From Siderastrea radians (Eukaryota > Cnidaria > Anthozoa > Scleractinia > Rhizangiidae), in NCBI GenBank assembly GCA_964017195.1, contig OZ024891.1, forward strand, positions 1,763,894 to 1,827,893: a stretch of DNA of 64,000 nt, in the 5' to 3' direction. Shown piece by piece: positions 1 through 16,200 of the stretch. Position numbers and translations under genes: made by a program. The notes beneath the pieces are model-generated. The model did not search any database and was not told where the DNA came from. It saw only the letters and a program-made list of their open reading frames with translations. Each line of letters begins with the position of its first letter. The first letter of the stretch is position 1.

Positions 1-3000
1 GAAGGATGACGGGCTCGTTCCACTCCTAACAGCGGGGAATCTTCTTTTGATTTAGAAATATGAGTGCTCAGACTAGCTTCAGATTTGACAAGACCAACAG
101 TTCCTGGCTGATATCTTAGAATCAAGACACACACGGCGACGATAGTGTAAGCCAGGAGCGTGCCAATCGACATCATCTCTACCAAGTCGTGCAGGTTGAA
201 AATGAACGCAAGAACTGCAGAGAACACCCCTGATATCAATGTAGCAATCATGGGAATTTCTGTCCTGGGATTTACCTTGGCGAGGAATCTGAAAAAAAAA
301 ACACTGCATGTCTTGATCAGCAGCGGAGGGTGGGGTGGGCGTAGATGGCGCGTCCAACTTTCGACCGTCAGTGGCTTAAACCGAGCTAGATGATGATCAT
401 GATGATGACGTTGATGATGATGATGATGATAATAATAACACGCTTTATTTCTATAGCGCCATTTTACTAATAAACCAATAGCGCTTAACAAAACTACTCA
501 ACAAAATAAACCTTACGTTACTAATATGATAGTTCACTCTACTCTTAAAAGTACTTAAGCATGCTGTGGTTCTAATATAATCTGGGAAGTTATTTACAGC
601 ATAGGTGCGATTACTAGCTAGATCTCTGTCTTCACATTTTGTCCTTATGCTTTGGCTAGACTAGGAAACATTAATTAATGTAGGGTAAGTTTTTTTCTCC
701 ATTTAGCCCACTTTTGGCAGCAAAACTTGCAGTTATCCACGCCACTCCACGCAGGCTCTGTAGTTTTGTACCCTCACCAGATTTCGCTCTTCATGTTATC
801 AAATATGACCTCCCAAAGCACATACAGCCGCTTTTTATTTGAAAATCTCGTTGATAATACCAAAGTGTAATAAAAGTATGACCACATTTTTATGGGCCAG
901 CGGTGGTTGGATCAATAATAATAATAATAATAACATAATAATATCAACATGGGGTAGGTACGTTATTTATGGGGAACTATATTGTCCCCAATATATTATT
1001 TAACTAACTTTACTTGAGTTCTATTACTTATACTATTCTACTTGCTTGGCTACCTTGATGTACTCTACTTGCTCGATCTACTCTACTTGCTTGATGTACT
1101 CTACTTAAAATAACGTACCTACCCAACATGGTCCAACTAAATATTCTTACTTGAAAATAAGGCCATCGTTTGCCATGGAGTACAGCATTCTGGGTAACGG
1201 CACAAGTGCTCCAAGTAGAGATGACGTCAGTCCACACAGGGCTCCGATGGCGATCACATATTTGGCCCAGGGTGAGCCTCTCATGGCGAATACCTTTGGT
1301 AGTGTCCCTCCTACAGGGAGGGTACTGAAGGGCCACATCAGGGTCAAGACAGCTGATACACCGAAATACGCCAGGAAACAGATACCTGTTAAAGAGTATG
1401 GTGAATGAAGTTTTATTTGGTTTATTGAGGCACCACAGGTAACCAAAGCCTAATATGAGAGTAATATGAGAGTTTGTAAGGAGCCGAAGTTCGATCGGCG
1501 GTTTTCCGCCGAAAATTCATTAAAATCAAAATAAAGTTTGAAAAATCTTACCTGTTGTGTGTCTGCTGATCGCTTTTCCGAGCTTCTGGAGGTAGCTTTC
1601 TTTAGTACGTGACATGCTGTCGCATCGACTATTAAGCAGAAAATCTCCCAAAACGGCCTCCAGATTTTGATTTTAATGTATTTTCGGCGGGAAACCGCAG
1701 ATTATTTTGATCGAATTTCAGCTCCATACAAACTCTCATATTACGCTTTGGTCACCTGTGGAGGCACGAACTACTGATTCATTCCGATAAGAAGCCTCCA
1801 GAATATAAGCCCCCTACATCTCATTCGCCAAAAGCACTCCGCTCATACCCCTCCACCCCCCCCCCCGGAATATAAGCTCGTGGGTTAAAGGCGTAATATC
1901 CTCCGATTATAGAAGTCCTCATACAAACTACTTTATTATTCTACCTACCTTCATAGCAATTTGAATACTGCACGTACAAATTGAAAAAAAAAAAAACAAG
2001 CAAATTACATCGTAACATTTGTAAGAATCGAGATAATTTTAAAGTTCGATCGTACGATCATTGTTACTGCATTCCTTATAGCTGTGCTATTTCTTTTTCT
2101 CAGAAGGAAACAGATAGTATTTGAAGGAGGTTCAATTCCTCCACGTTGTACCAACATTCCCTCTGGTACAGAATTTTCAGCATCTTCCAAATATAATCCG
2201 AACCATTTTTGAAGCGCAAAACTCTCTCCAATAATAGCCCCTATCCCTTCCGAAAAAAGCCCACCAAAACCCATGGCTTATTATCGGCAGTTTTGCGGTA
2301 TTAGAATCATCTTGGACATCTTCCAAATTACTGAAACGATGTGCAAAATGTCAAAAATCGCGCGTGATCGCAGGTTATGAAGCACGGTTTCGAATAAATA
2401 ATTACACAAAAAAATCGAGAGAAAGCGAAAATTTCCTACACTAAAAAAGACCGTTTTGTCTTAACTTCTTCAAGTGACTATGCACGTGGGCATAGTGTGC
2501 ACGAGACTATTGTTATCAGTGATTGACGTAGAAGTGGTGAGAGCACACGCGATCAAGGTTCAACCGGAACATAAACTGCAAAGGCCTCAGCGCTGGAAAT
2601 TTCGAAATGCTTTCACATGAAGACTCACAATTTCCATGAAAGTTCTTTGTTCCGTTAATTCAGGATAGTTATAAACTTAGAAAGCATAACCAATAATAAT
2701 CTACTTACTGAGTGCCAAAACGATTGAGATGGGTATTGCTTTACTGGGGTTCTTTGCTTCCTCTCCAGTTGTTGCAATCACGTCAAAGCCAATAAACGCG
2801 TAGAAGCATGTTGCCGCACCAGCCATTACCCCCTCCACTCCATGTGGCATAAAATCTGACCAGTTCTTAGGTTCGGCATAAAACGCACCTACGCACACAA
2901 CGAACAGGATCACGAATAAATTGATTGCAGTGAAGAGTGTATTAAACCAGGAAGTTTTCTTTATACCGACGACCAGCACGACGGTTAATGTGAGAATTAA

Positions 3001-3519
3001 AAGCACGCATACTAGGTCAGGATATTCTGCAAGACCTGTTGTGTGTATCTCACCGATGGTGGAAATGGTGAAGTTTTTAATTCCGTCATTAAAAAGAGAA
3101 TCAAGGTAAGAGCTCCACGCCCTAGCAACTGAGGCTGTTCCGATGACATATTCCAAAATTAAGTTCCATCCGATTACAAAAGCACATAGTTCCCCAATTG
3201 TTACATAGCTGTACACATATGCAGATCCGGCTTTAGGGACTCGTGCACCAAACTCGCCATAGCACATACCAGAAAGAATGGAGGCAACAGCAGCGATTGC
3301 GAAAGACAAAACGATACTAGGACCTGTGTCATTACGTGCAACATCTCCAGCTAACACATAAATTCCTGCTCCTAGAGTGCTCCCAATACCGAGAAGTGTC
3401 AAATCAAATAGGGACAAACAGCGGTTTAGCTGAGTTGAAATCAAGGTGTTAGGATCTACAACCTTTTTTCGAGCAAATCCTTTGACGAAGAAACCCATCA
3501 CGTACGACTTACTCAGCAA
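1..3519 (-). CDS. Cationic amino acid transporter (SLC7A/CAT family), 3' part off the window
   Basis: Plasma-membrane transporter of the APC superfamily; CAT members carry arginine, lysine and ornithine. Visible coding exons on the minus strand are 2709..3519, 1151..1385 and 1..288 (continuing off the left edge). Phases match: exon 1 ends one base into a codon before gtaagt, exon 2 starts after cag, exon 2 ends two bases in, and exon 3 starts after a T-rich tract. Exon 1 gives a short basic N-terminus, [16 protein letters not shown], then [13 protein letters not shown] (about residues 46-58, the substrate-binding first helix) and [20 protein letters not shown]. Exon 2 gives [15 protein letters not shown], exon 3 gives [12 protein letters not shown] and [20 protein letters not shown], all typical of CATs. 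ATG at 3519 is the first in frame; an ATG seven codons later is also possible. Family clear; paralogue not assignable. Confidence 0.9.
289..1150. repeat. CAT intron 2: simple repeats, LINE-like tail and a small foldback
   Basis: The intron holds GAT/AAT microsatellites (about 391-437 and 918-935). A segment at about 437-500, read on the minus strand, has 'gcgctat...aataaa' followed by an AT-rich repeat, as in 3' ends of many invertebrate LINEs. A small inverted repeat lies at about 945-1135, whose ends share 'GGGTAGGTACGTTATT'; its core is a short tandem of 'tctacttgcttgatgtac'-like units at 1034-1107. No coding exon seen. Confidence 0.5.
1434..1762. repeat. MITE-like element with ~90-bp terminal inverted repeats in CAT intron 1
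   Basis: Both ends begin CCACAGGT(A/G)ACCAAAGC and share 'TAATATGAGAGTTTGTA', an inner 'GAT...GCGGTTT(T/C)CCGCCGAAAAT' block and 'CATTAAAATCAAAA' in inverted orientation. A short 'aggca' flanks both sides as a possible target-site duplication. No ORF of note, so probably a non-autonomous DNA transposon. Confidence 0.65.
1763..2708. other. Rest of CAT intron 1
   Basis: AT-rich intron with a poly-C run near 1850-1866. An 89-codon minus-strand ORF (2005-2274) has no family match I recognise. Exon 1 joins exon 2 without missing residues relative to other CATs, so this ORF is not needed as an exon. Confidence 0.45.
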
Positions 3520-3997
3520 GCACTGAACCCAGGACTTGCTTGATTACGTTCTGGTGCAATGAGCTTGGAAATCACAAGATTTTAGATGATTCTCAGGTGT
3601 TTCGGATTAACTTTGCTGCAAGTAAACCCTTTAACGAATGGAACCATCAAGTGCCAGTTTCTGTGCAACCAATGAAACGAGGAACCTGTTTGCTTACTAT
3701 TTATATTGTTTGTCTCTTGTACGTGCAATGCGCTTGAAAGTCACGAGATATTACCCGGCTGAGAGGATAGGTCACGCTAAGACATCACGCTATTTCACTT
3801 GATAACGTCACCCTTGGTCACCCCATTGCCCCGTTTCAGATGTCGTGCTTCAGCCGTGCCCAACAAAGTTGAAACAAGTCATGCTACTAGCGTGTGGCAC
3901 GGCAAAGAAACGTCGTGCTATCGTTGTGCCTAACTTAATTCATAGATAATAATACTTGATCTATGAAATTCATATATTTGAACTGCGGATAAAGATA
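3520..3997. other. Upstream region of the CAT gene
   Basis: No gene seen. It should hold the 5' UTR and promoter of the minus-strand transporter. A segment at about 3815-3930 carries repeated 'cgtgc'/'gtgcc' words and reads like a dispersed repeat fragment. Confidence 0.35.
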
Positions 3998-4070
3998 GAT
4001 TTATATGTAGATCATCGCAGTGAAGGTGTTTCAACCTAAGCGGTTGAAAAGAAGAAACCTGAAAAAATTC

Positions 4071-4144
4071 AGGCTTGAACGGGAAACGAACCCATGACCT
4101 CTACGATACCGGTGCAGCGCTCTAACCAACTGAGCTAACAAGCC
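4071..4144 (-). tRNA. tRNA-Thr(GGT)-like copy, left arm (likely pseudogene or SINE-derived)
   Basis: The reverse strand reads as a cloverleaf: acceptor GGCTTGT, D-arm with box A 'TAGCTCAGTTGGTTAGAGC', anticodon loop CCGGTAT (anticodon GGT), and T-arm ATGGG-TTCGTTT-CCCGT. The acceptor has a T-T mismatch, the last anticodon-stem pair is A-C, and position 33 is C instead of the near-universal T. No intron. Either a degenerate tRNA or part of a tRNA-derived repeat. Confidence 0.5.
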
Positions 4145-4283
4145 AACTGGGAGCTGTTCAATTGAGAGTTCGTATTTATCCCGTAGATGGAGAATAAATC
4201 AACGCAGGAATTTGATATATTAACGTTAATTTATTCTCCATCTACGGGATAAATACGAACTCTCAATTGAACAGCTCCCAGTT

Positions 4284-4355
4284 GGCTTGATAGCTCAGTT
4301 GGTTAGAGCGCTGCACCGGTATCGCAGAGGTCATGGGTTCGATTCCCGTTAAGCC
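4284..4355 (+). tRNA. tRNA-Thr(GGT)-like copy, right arm (likely pseudogene or SINE-derived)
   Basis: Starts GGCTTGATAGCTCAG, anticodon loop CCGGTAT, T-arm ATGGG-TTCGATT-CCCGT, and acceptor TTAAGCC, which pairs fully with a G-T wobble. It shares the C33 and the A-C pair at the base of the anticodon loop with its partner, so both derive from one source. It is directly followed by 'tgaattttttcagg' instead of a clean Pol III terminator, although the T-run could serve as one. Confidence 0.55.
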
Positions 4356-4429
4356 TGAATTTTTTCAGGTTTCTTCTTTTCAACCGCTTAGGTTGAAACA
4401 CCTTCACTGCGATGATCTACACATAAATC

Positions 4430-6244
4430 AATACTTGATCTATTGGCAAACTCTGGTAAGTGTTTTGTTTAGGCAGAGCTATTACATTCGACTAAATTTA
4501 ATTCGACGTCATAAAATCAGGTGGGGCTTCAGTCGTGAACTTGACTGAACTACCAACAATAACTATCAAACAACATTAAACAAGGTTCAACTTCGTTTAA
4601 TTTTCTTTGACTCTAGGATACAAAGGGAAAACAAAATATATTGTTCAACAACAATAAAACAAAACAAGAGTTCTTTCCCAGTAATTTGTCTAACTCCCTG
4701 GAAATATCCAACTTTGGATCGTTTAATAATATTCAACAGTAACAACAGTGGCAGTCCTCTAACACGCTTACAAGTGAGATGTTTACCAATCTTTTTTGTG
4801 CCCATCGAATTAACGAGCTTAACTATCTTATAAACTGAAATTTTCATGACATATTTTTAGCTGATGATTTTTTAACAGGACAGAATTTGGAAAAAACCGA
4901 AGAAAATTCATGTCGTGAAAATTTCATAGAATAAGGCATCACATGATAAATAAGTGGGTGTTTATTTCTTACATCTTGGCTTTAGATTCCCTTGTTAAAA
5001 CTGACATCCCTTTGAAATGGAAACAGCTAATATATTCTATTAAATAGACAGTCCGTGGATATGACCAACCTCACGCCCTGATTGGTTCTCTACTATTAGC
5101 CTATTACCTCATACCCTTTCAATAGGGAAGTCAAGTCTTCAAGCCTTTGAGCCTCTGCATCATTGTACAAATTCTCCTTACTGGATTCCATACATTTTGT
5201 TCAGTACTAGTTGGGAGAACTTACTTAAACATCAAGACAATTTGTCTTTGGCGATCATTTCTACAATTCTCATGACCTAAGCATGTGTTATAATGCACAA
5301 GGAGAAAATTGATGTTGATCACTACTGGGTCTTAAAGGGTAAACAGAAAAGTTTCTTTTTGCAAGTTAAACAGATTTCTCGTAATCCAAGGGTTGTCTAT
5401 AAAACAAAACACTCAACTATGTGTGTTTTGTTGACTATGGGCCCATACACTAGTTGATTTTGTGGAAAAATTTTTATTATATGCAAAGTAAGTTACACCA
5501 GAAACCCACAATTTCTGGTTACATGCAACAAAATCTCTGTTAATTTAATAGTGCATGTCTATATGCTTTCCTAGTCTATAATACTTTCGATAAAATAATA
5601 AAACTGACTAACTACATTACAATGAACAACAATGCATCACATCCTGAGTACAAAAAATGTTTAATTTTGTTTAGCTAAATCTTGACGGCAAAGTTCTGAG
5701 AACTGCCTGCCAAATGTGTGATACAACTTAAAGATAAGAAATAGTCTAAAGGAACTGCTGTGTTATATTTGGGCCAACGGGCTACACTGTACTGAGATAA
5801 ATTATGTAAAAACCTTAAAATAACGAAATTATTGTAATGGAACACTGGATAATACTAGAAAGCCACTAAGGTAGACTGAATTGGATTGCAAAAGTCTTAA
5901 TGCACATCAAGGTCAAGACCTGAGAATATCATCTGCACTGATAAGAAATCCTCTTAGTTTGTTACAGAGCCAAATTGTTGCCACCGACAGATATTTTACA
6001 CAATAACCATGTTTTAGTATCTCTCAATGGTAACAATTCCGCTCTGTGGAAAAAAGTGTCATTGAGAACTTCTTTTGCTCACCAAGAAAGGAGAGCCACC
6101 TGCCATCTTTTCATCTTACACAATACTCATTATCTCTGCTTTTAACTTACACAACTTAACCTAGACTTCTTACACGTTGCCTTCCTGCGGCATTCTTTAT
6201 ATTACTATCTTGTTGCTGTACAAGTAGAAATATCAACCCCCATA
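4430..6244. other. Intergenic region downstream of PRMT1
   Basis: AT-rich sequence without a supportable gene. It lies 3' of the minus-strand PRMT1 and should contain its 3' UTR. A 'tttatt' near 5474, which reads AATAAA on the minus strand, is one possible poly(A) signal. Short ORFs here show no family features. Confidence 0.4.
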
Positions 6245-11005
<4,761 letters not shown>

Positions 11006-11952
11006 TCTGTTTCTTCACGTGCTATTCGTCAAATTTTCGCAATAAGAGCCCACAGTACAATCAGTACAATGCGGTAGACAAACAAAGAACATGCTCTTCA
11101 GCGAGAAACCGCTCATTTGCAAAGTACGCGGGAAAACGGCCAGTAAGCAATCGACTTATTTTAAATACAGACAGTGCGGTCGCACCTTAAAGGTAGGCTT
11201 AGATCCTTTAGATACAAATATCTCGAAAAATGGGCTAAATATGTTTCCGGAATTTCTCAAAAAATGTTCTAAAACTCCGCCAAAAATCTCTAAATATCCA
11301 GAAAAATTGACTAAATATCTTGCTATAATTGCAATGAATATTTAACAGACGTTTTAGTTCAGTATTGTGGTTCAGTTTCACGGCATTTATCAAAGGACAC
11401 AACATAGCTCTACAAGCTTAAGCAAGCCTCCTCTTCTGGTTTTGCCGTTCTGTACTGGCTACCATATTAAAAAGCCTCATGGGATGAATTTTCATTGTGA
11501 AACTGATGAAACAGTTGCATTCAACTGAGTAAAACAGCCCTATAAAACGCCTATACACTACTGTCGAAATAAACACCGATATTTGTATCTAAGCCTACTG
11601 ACATATCAAACTTATTCCCAACTAAGTGGGGAATAAAATATTTGCTCAGATTATGATACTTAGATTTTAGGCGGGAGAATTAAAACTCAGACTTAAGACA
11701 ATTAAGTGAGTTTTAAAGAGAAATTAGGTATCACAAAAGGCACAAAACAAGGGGAAAAGTAAGCTTATATCTGGAAGGTTATAATAACGATCTCGCTAAA
11801 CAACGCGGAGAGGTCAGTCAACGTCAGCAAACAAGATCCTTGGACATCACGGACTAAACAATATGACTACAAAGGATTCTAAATCTTTGTATGTTTAACG
11901 CAACAACGCCAAATGCAATTGTACAACCGCCGATTTAGTGGGATTTACTTAC

Positions 11953-12012
11953 TTGTGTGTTTTGTAGGTATAAAAACATAGATAATTCCTTTTCCGCGTC
12001 GTTTTCGGCCAT
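11953..12012 (-). CDS. Candidate alternative first exon of PRMT1
   Basis: An ATG in a good context (ggccATGG) opens a 20-codon reading (MAENDAEKELSMFLYLQNTQ) that ends in phase 0 at a strong donor, gtaagt. PRMT1 exon 2 starts in phase 0, so this could splice to it instead of the METKAKVAKVE exon at 10973-11005. Alternative N-termini are well known for vertebrate PRMT1. It could equally be the first exon of an unrelated transcript. Not confirmed by homology. Confidence 0.35.
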
Positions 12013-13085
12013 GGCCAAATTCGTTCTGCTGATACAAAACACCAGACAGGTCAGGACGCCGATAAACACCAGTCTGACAACTTCGAAGCCAAAATCCCGA
12101 ACCTAAACATTCGCCATTCCTCAAGTTTTCGTATTCTTCTTGTTTGATTTTGCGGTAACAGCCAAGTCAGAGCATGCGTTTGAGAGTTCTAGGCCCAGAC
12201 TCATCCTAATGCTACAATAATAACTTTTGTCTCTTATTTCATCAGCCCGATCGCCAAAATAAAGTCGCAAAAAACCGAAAATCTAAATAATCGGATTCAA
12301 ACACAGCTTAACAAGAAGCTTATACAACTAAGTTTCATAATCTGTAGGTAGCAAAGGTAGCCATCAATACAAATTGCAGCGAGAGAGAAAAATGTTCCTG
12401 AAAATTTGCGTCTTTGAATGACAAGTTGTGATGCGTGACACGGGATATGAAACCAATAAACAGGAAACGTGATATGCATAACGTTTTCGCCTGATTTAGT
12501 GGGGAAAATCGTGTGAAATTTTGTATGAAAATTTTAGTGTGGAAAATAGAGAAAAGGGACGGACACGTTCAGGACATAGAATTCGTCTGATGTTACACTG
12601 TCTGAATGAAGGGACAAATCGACGGACAAAATTAATCAGACAAGACCAAAATCGTGTCCGTCCCGTTTTCACACTAAGAAGTCTTGTCCAACGTCTGAGA
12701 CGACTTGCGCCTCCAAAAACGTTGTCCGTCTTCTGCTTGTCTTCTCAGTGTGTGAAAACGACCAATTTTTGTTTGTCTAATGATGTTCGTATGAGGAAAC
12801 ATATTCATGTCCCCAAACTTCAACTGGTTCAGACCGCATTTCAGTTCGGCGCTTGAAGCAATAGGCGTTGGAGCCTGTAATTGCTGGTCGCTTTTTAAAC
12901 TGTAGGCACACGCAAAGTTTGAATTATACAAGTCGATGGAACGCTTGCAATGCGGGATCTCAAAGGAAAGTAAATTGTACTAGTGGAACACTGAAATGAC
13001 GCAAAAAGGGGCCCAGGGCATTAATTTAAAAAAGAAAATGAGTCACAAAATAAATACACTTAGTATTCAGTTTACGAATAAATTA

Positions 13086-13091
13086 TTTATT
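13086..13091 (-). terminator. Candidate poly(A) signal for the HORMAD gene
   Basis: Plus-strand tttatt reads AATAAA on the minus strand, about 165 nt downstream of the HORMAD stop codon, in AT-rich sequence. Position fits a 3' UTR end; no transcript evidence. Confidence 0.4.
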
Positions 13092-13254
13092 TTCGCATGT
13101 TTAAATATAAGTCTTAGCTGTTTTAACAGAAAGCGTGTAAGAATTTAAAACGAACAGGATGCCAATTTTATATCATCTGTTTATATTCTCTCGGAAATGG
13201 AATAAACCGTTTGTCAGGTCTCCTGCTCTGTAGTCCGATCAAAATTACCAAGAC

Positions 13255-16200
13255 TTAAACCAGAATTGGGCTCCTCGCAACACTAGCTTTCCTTCTTTTG
13301 GACAATGGAAGGTCTTCAAATCCTTTCTCCTGACTGTCAGAAATTTCAAATTCTGTCGCCTGGAAAAGAAAAGAAACATGTGAAATAAACTTTCAAAAAA
13401 AAAAGTTAAAAAAGAAAACAAGGAAGGACATTGAGCTTCCTAAACAACTTCATTTCTTGAATAAACGCTGCGTTATGGCCTGCGTAGCTGACAATGGTGT
13501 TTGCAATAAGGCAACGTGTTTGCGGTGGATCGAGCTGCAAAGACAAGTGGCCGGAGCCCTATGCATTTTTGACGTTCACTTTTCACGTCCGTTACGCGGC
13601 GTGAACGCGTTTTGTTAGATCCGACAGGCTTCATTTGATTTTCAGTAAGTCGTATGCTAACCTCATCTTTAAGTGATATGGCTCTCTTTGAGCTTCTTGG
13701 TTTCTCTTGCCTGTTGTCACCCTACATTATGAATGATAACAGCGAATTCACCTTTAGTACACCTAAGACGTTTTCGGTTGGATAGAAAAAACACTGAATA
13801 TCGACCTAGCTTTGATTTTGTGTCTGCCAATCTGTGTAGTGCCCTCTAAAAAGCTGTACAAAAATCCCGGATTCTTAAAAAAGTATTTTTTCCTGCGGCC
13901 TCAGTTTAATCGGCATTGGTTGCCTGTTTCGTAAAGACTGATTTGTTTCTTGTGTTAAGTGGCATGATATGTTAGTGCCGTGATTGGTCAGATCGGGTAA
14001 TTTTGACTTGTAGGAGAGTAAATATTATGGGAACTGATTTCCATATACAGTGTTGCATGCTCTAAGAAAGTGTACCTGAAAAAATACATTTAGTTGAAAC
14101 TATCACCTTTTTCTTGGACAATTGCAGTTTTCCGGAAACGTCCATCTTGGAGCACTGTTGAGTTAGGTTCTCCACCTTCTTTGTAAAAGAAGAAAAGCGA
14201 TCAATAAAGAATAAAGACGTCAAAATGCTAGGAAAGGCAGTTGCATGAGAGAGGCGGTCACACAAGCAAACAGTAAAACGTACCCCATCCACTGCGTTGT
14301 TTCCATCTTGAACTGTCACGCCTGATGGGTCAACATCAAATGGAAGTTTTCTATTCCTTTTGCTGAAATATTTCTGGAAGCCCTCTGCCTGTAGTTTCTT
14401 CTTGTTTACAACTTTTCCCAGCCTAAAAATTTAAGAAATCGTTAATTAATACTTAATATACTTCTTTAAGTCAAGGATGCGCCATTCCTAGGCCGGTTTT
14501 CTTTTTCCATTTCCCTCAAGAGAGTTCTGAGTTTCAACAATTCGATCTTCCACCTTATAGTCTCGTTAGTTTTGTTCGCATGTTCACAGAGCTAAGTCAG
14601 AGGCGGTAAAATGTCGGTCTTAACTACGGAAGCTCTTTCCCCTGAAGCAAAGTCCTTGCTGAGGCCAGAGGTTGTGCCAATTTAGCGTAGTTGTTGTTGT
14701 TTTTCACGGACCTCTGGGGGATGGGGGGGGGGGGGGCATTATTTGTGATGAATGTGACTCCGTAATCAAAGGAAGATGTGATGATGATGACGATGATGAC
14801 GGATGGCCATGAGCAGACGTATAAAGAAAACGAAGGGAAACGAGGACAGGCGGCCTGACACAAACCAGACGATTTCATGTTTACCTTTTTCCTTTCAAAG
14901 TACTCCTTATAAACCCCTCTTTCTCCAGGCGTTTTACCAGGCCTTGTGCGATGCTCATCTCTATCTCTGAAACGGAAAATAATACGTCACAGAGGCAAAT
15001 CTCGTACCCAGTATTCTTAGGGTGCGTTCTTTTGGGACTATTCCGGAATAGGAGTACTCGGAATGGACGGTATTTGTGTTCTATTTGTGTTCTTTTGGGA
15101 GCAATTCCGTTTTCGGAATGAACGGAATATCATTCCGTTCATTCTGCTCCCGATAACAGAATGAACAGAATAAAGGGAGTACGGTTTACTTGGAATACTA
15201 CGCGGCCGCAAACATAGTAGTAGATCTCAGGTTACCTCCGTCATGGGTATTCCGTTTTCAGAAGGCGCGTTCTTTTCGAAATTGAAATTCCGTGTATTCT
15301 GTTATTCTTAAACCAGAATAAGAATAGCCAGAATAGTCCCAAAAGAATACACACTTAGATCTGGCTGAGAGATTACCGGAGGCGACTTAAGTTTCATACA
15401 ATATCTGAAACCCTGAAAATGTCCCATAAAATATTAGCTACATTTGCTTACTGAGGTGACGAGCCAAAGTGGTTGGCAGTATCCTGTTCATTTCGCTACA
15501 AGCAATCAAGGTTCTGCGCCAAAGACATGTAGCCTAATCGAGAAAAATAAAGACAAGACTGTATCAAAAATGTGTTTCATAGAAACTTCAAATTATGTTA
15601 ATCAATCTGCAAATCTAACTGAGGCAATAAAGTACAATCATGCATATTTTGTTAGGAATCCAGTGTAGCAATAAAGTGTATCATTATTAGGGTACGAACT
15701 GGTTAACGATGGATCTCCTGAGAGCCCATATTCTTAGCACTGGGAGTAACGCGACAAGCGAGCAAAAAAAGTCAAATGCAAATCTCTCTACCTCCAGGGC
15801 GATACTGTTAAGGTTAACCAGAGAGGAGTCTGTGCATTTACCACTGTGTTCACCCTACAAAGAAAAGAAAAGAGATAATGTTCCTGTGATAAGCTATCAT
15901 AGCAATGGAAGCAGTAGCCGATTTTAAAAATACCTTAGCACAATCCACACAGACGTGAAATTCTGGTGCCTCGTCTTGTTTTAAGACATCAAAACAGACT
16001 CCATGCTGCCAGTTGTCACAAACTCCACAGAGTATCATCAAACCTTCATCCTAGGATTAAAGAACAAGATGTCGTCGATTTTTAGTTCTATCTATATATA
16101 AAAGCCCAGCTCAAACGCAAAATAAGTGAACTCAATGAAGTTCAGCGGGAAGTCGGAATTGTTCTTCTAGAAAGGAACAAGTTTTTTTTACTTTAACGTA

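Larger units (their letters stand above)
3998..4429. repeat. Long palindrome (two ~205-bp arms) carrying two opposed tRNA-Thr-like copies
   Basis: Left arm about 3998..4204 and right arm about 4224..4429 are near-perfect reverse complements around a ~19-bp spacer. Each arm carries a tRNA-like sequence, the flanking 'CTGAA...TTCAGG' motif with T-rich run, and a 'ggttgaaacacc' block. The symmetry extends well past the tRNA-like part, so this is a foldback unit or an inverted duplication of a tRNA-containing repeat. Confidence 0.85.
11006..13254. other. Intergenic region between PRMT1 and HORMAD
   Basis: Apart from the candidate alternative exon, no gene seen. Two foldbacks are visible. About 11190-11600 has ends sharing 'GTAGGCTTAGAT' and 'ATACAAATATC' in inverted orientation. 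About 12533-12676 has inverted ends sharing 'TTAGTGTG' and 'GGGACGGACACG'. PRMT1 promoter sequence should lie here. Confidence 0.5.

Noticed and set aside
2005..2274. 89-codon minus-strand ORF in CAT intron 1
   Set aside because: Flanking CAT exons join without a gap and in phase, and the ORF shows no domain I recognise.
15452..15510. Shorter alternative acceptors for HORMAD exon 23
   Set aside because: They break the phase into exon 24 and lose the winged-helix-like sequence; only the acceptor before 15533 keeps the frame.
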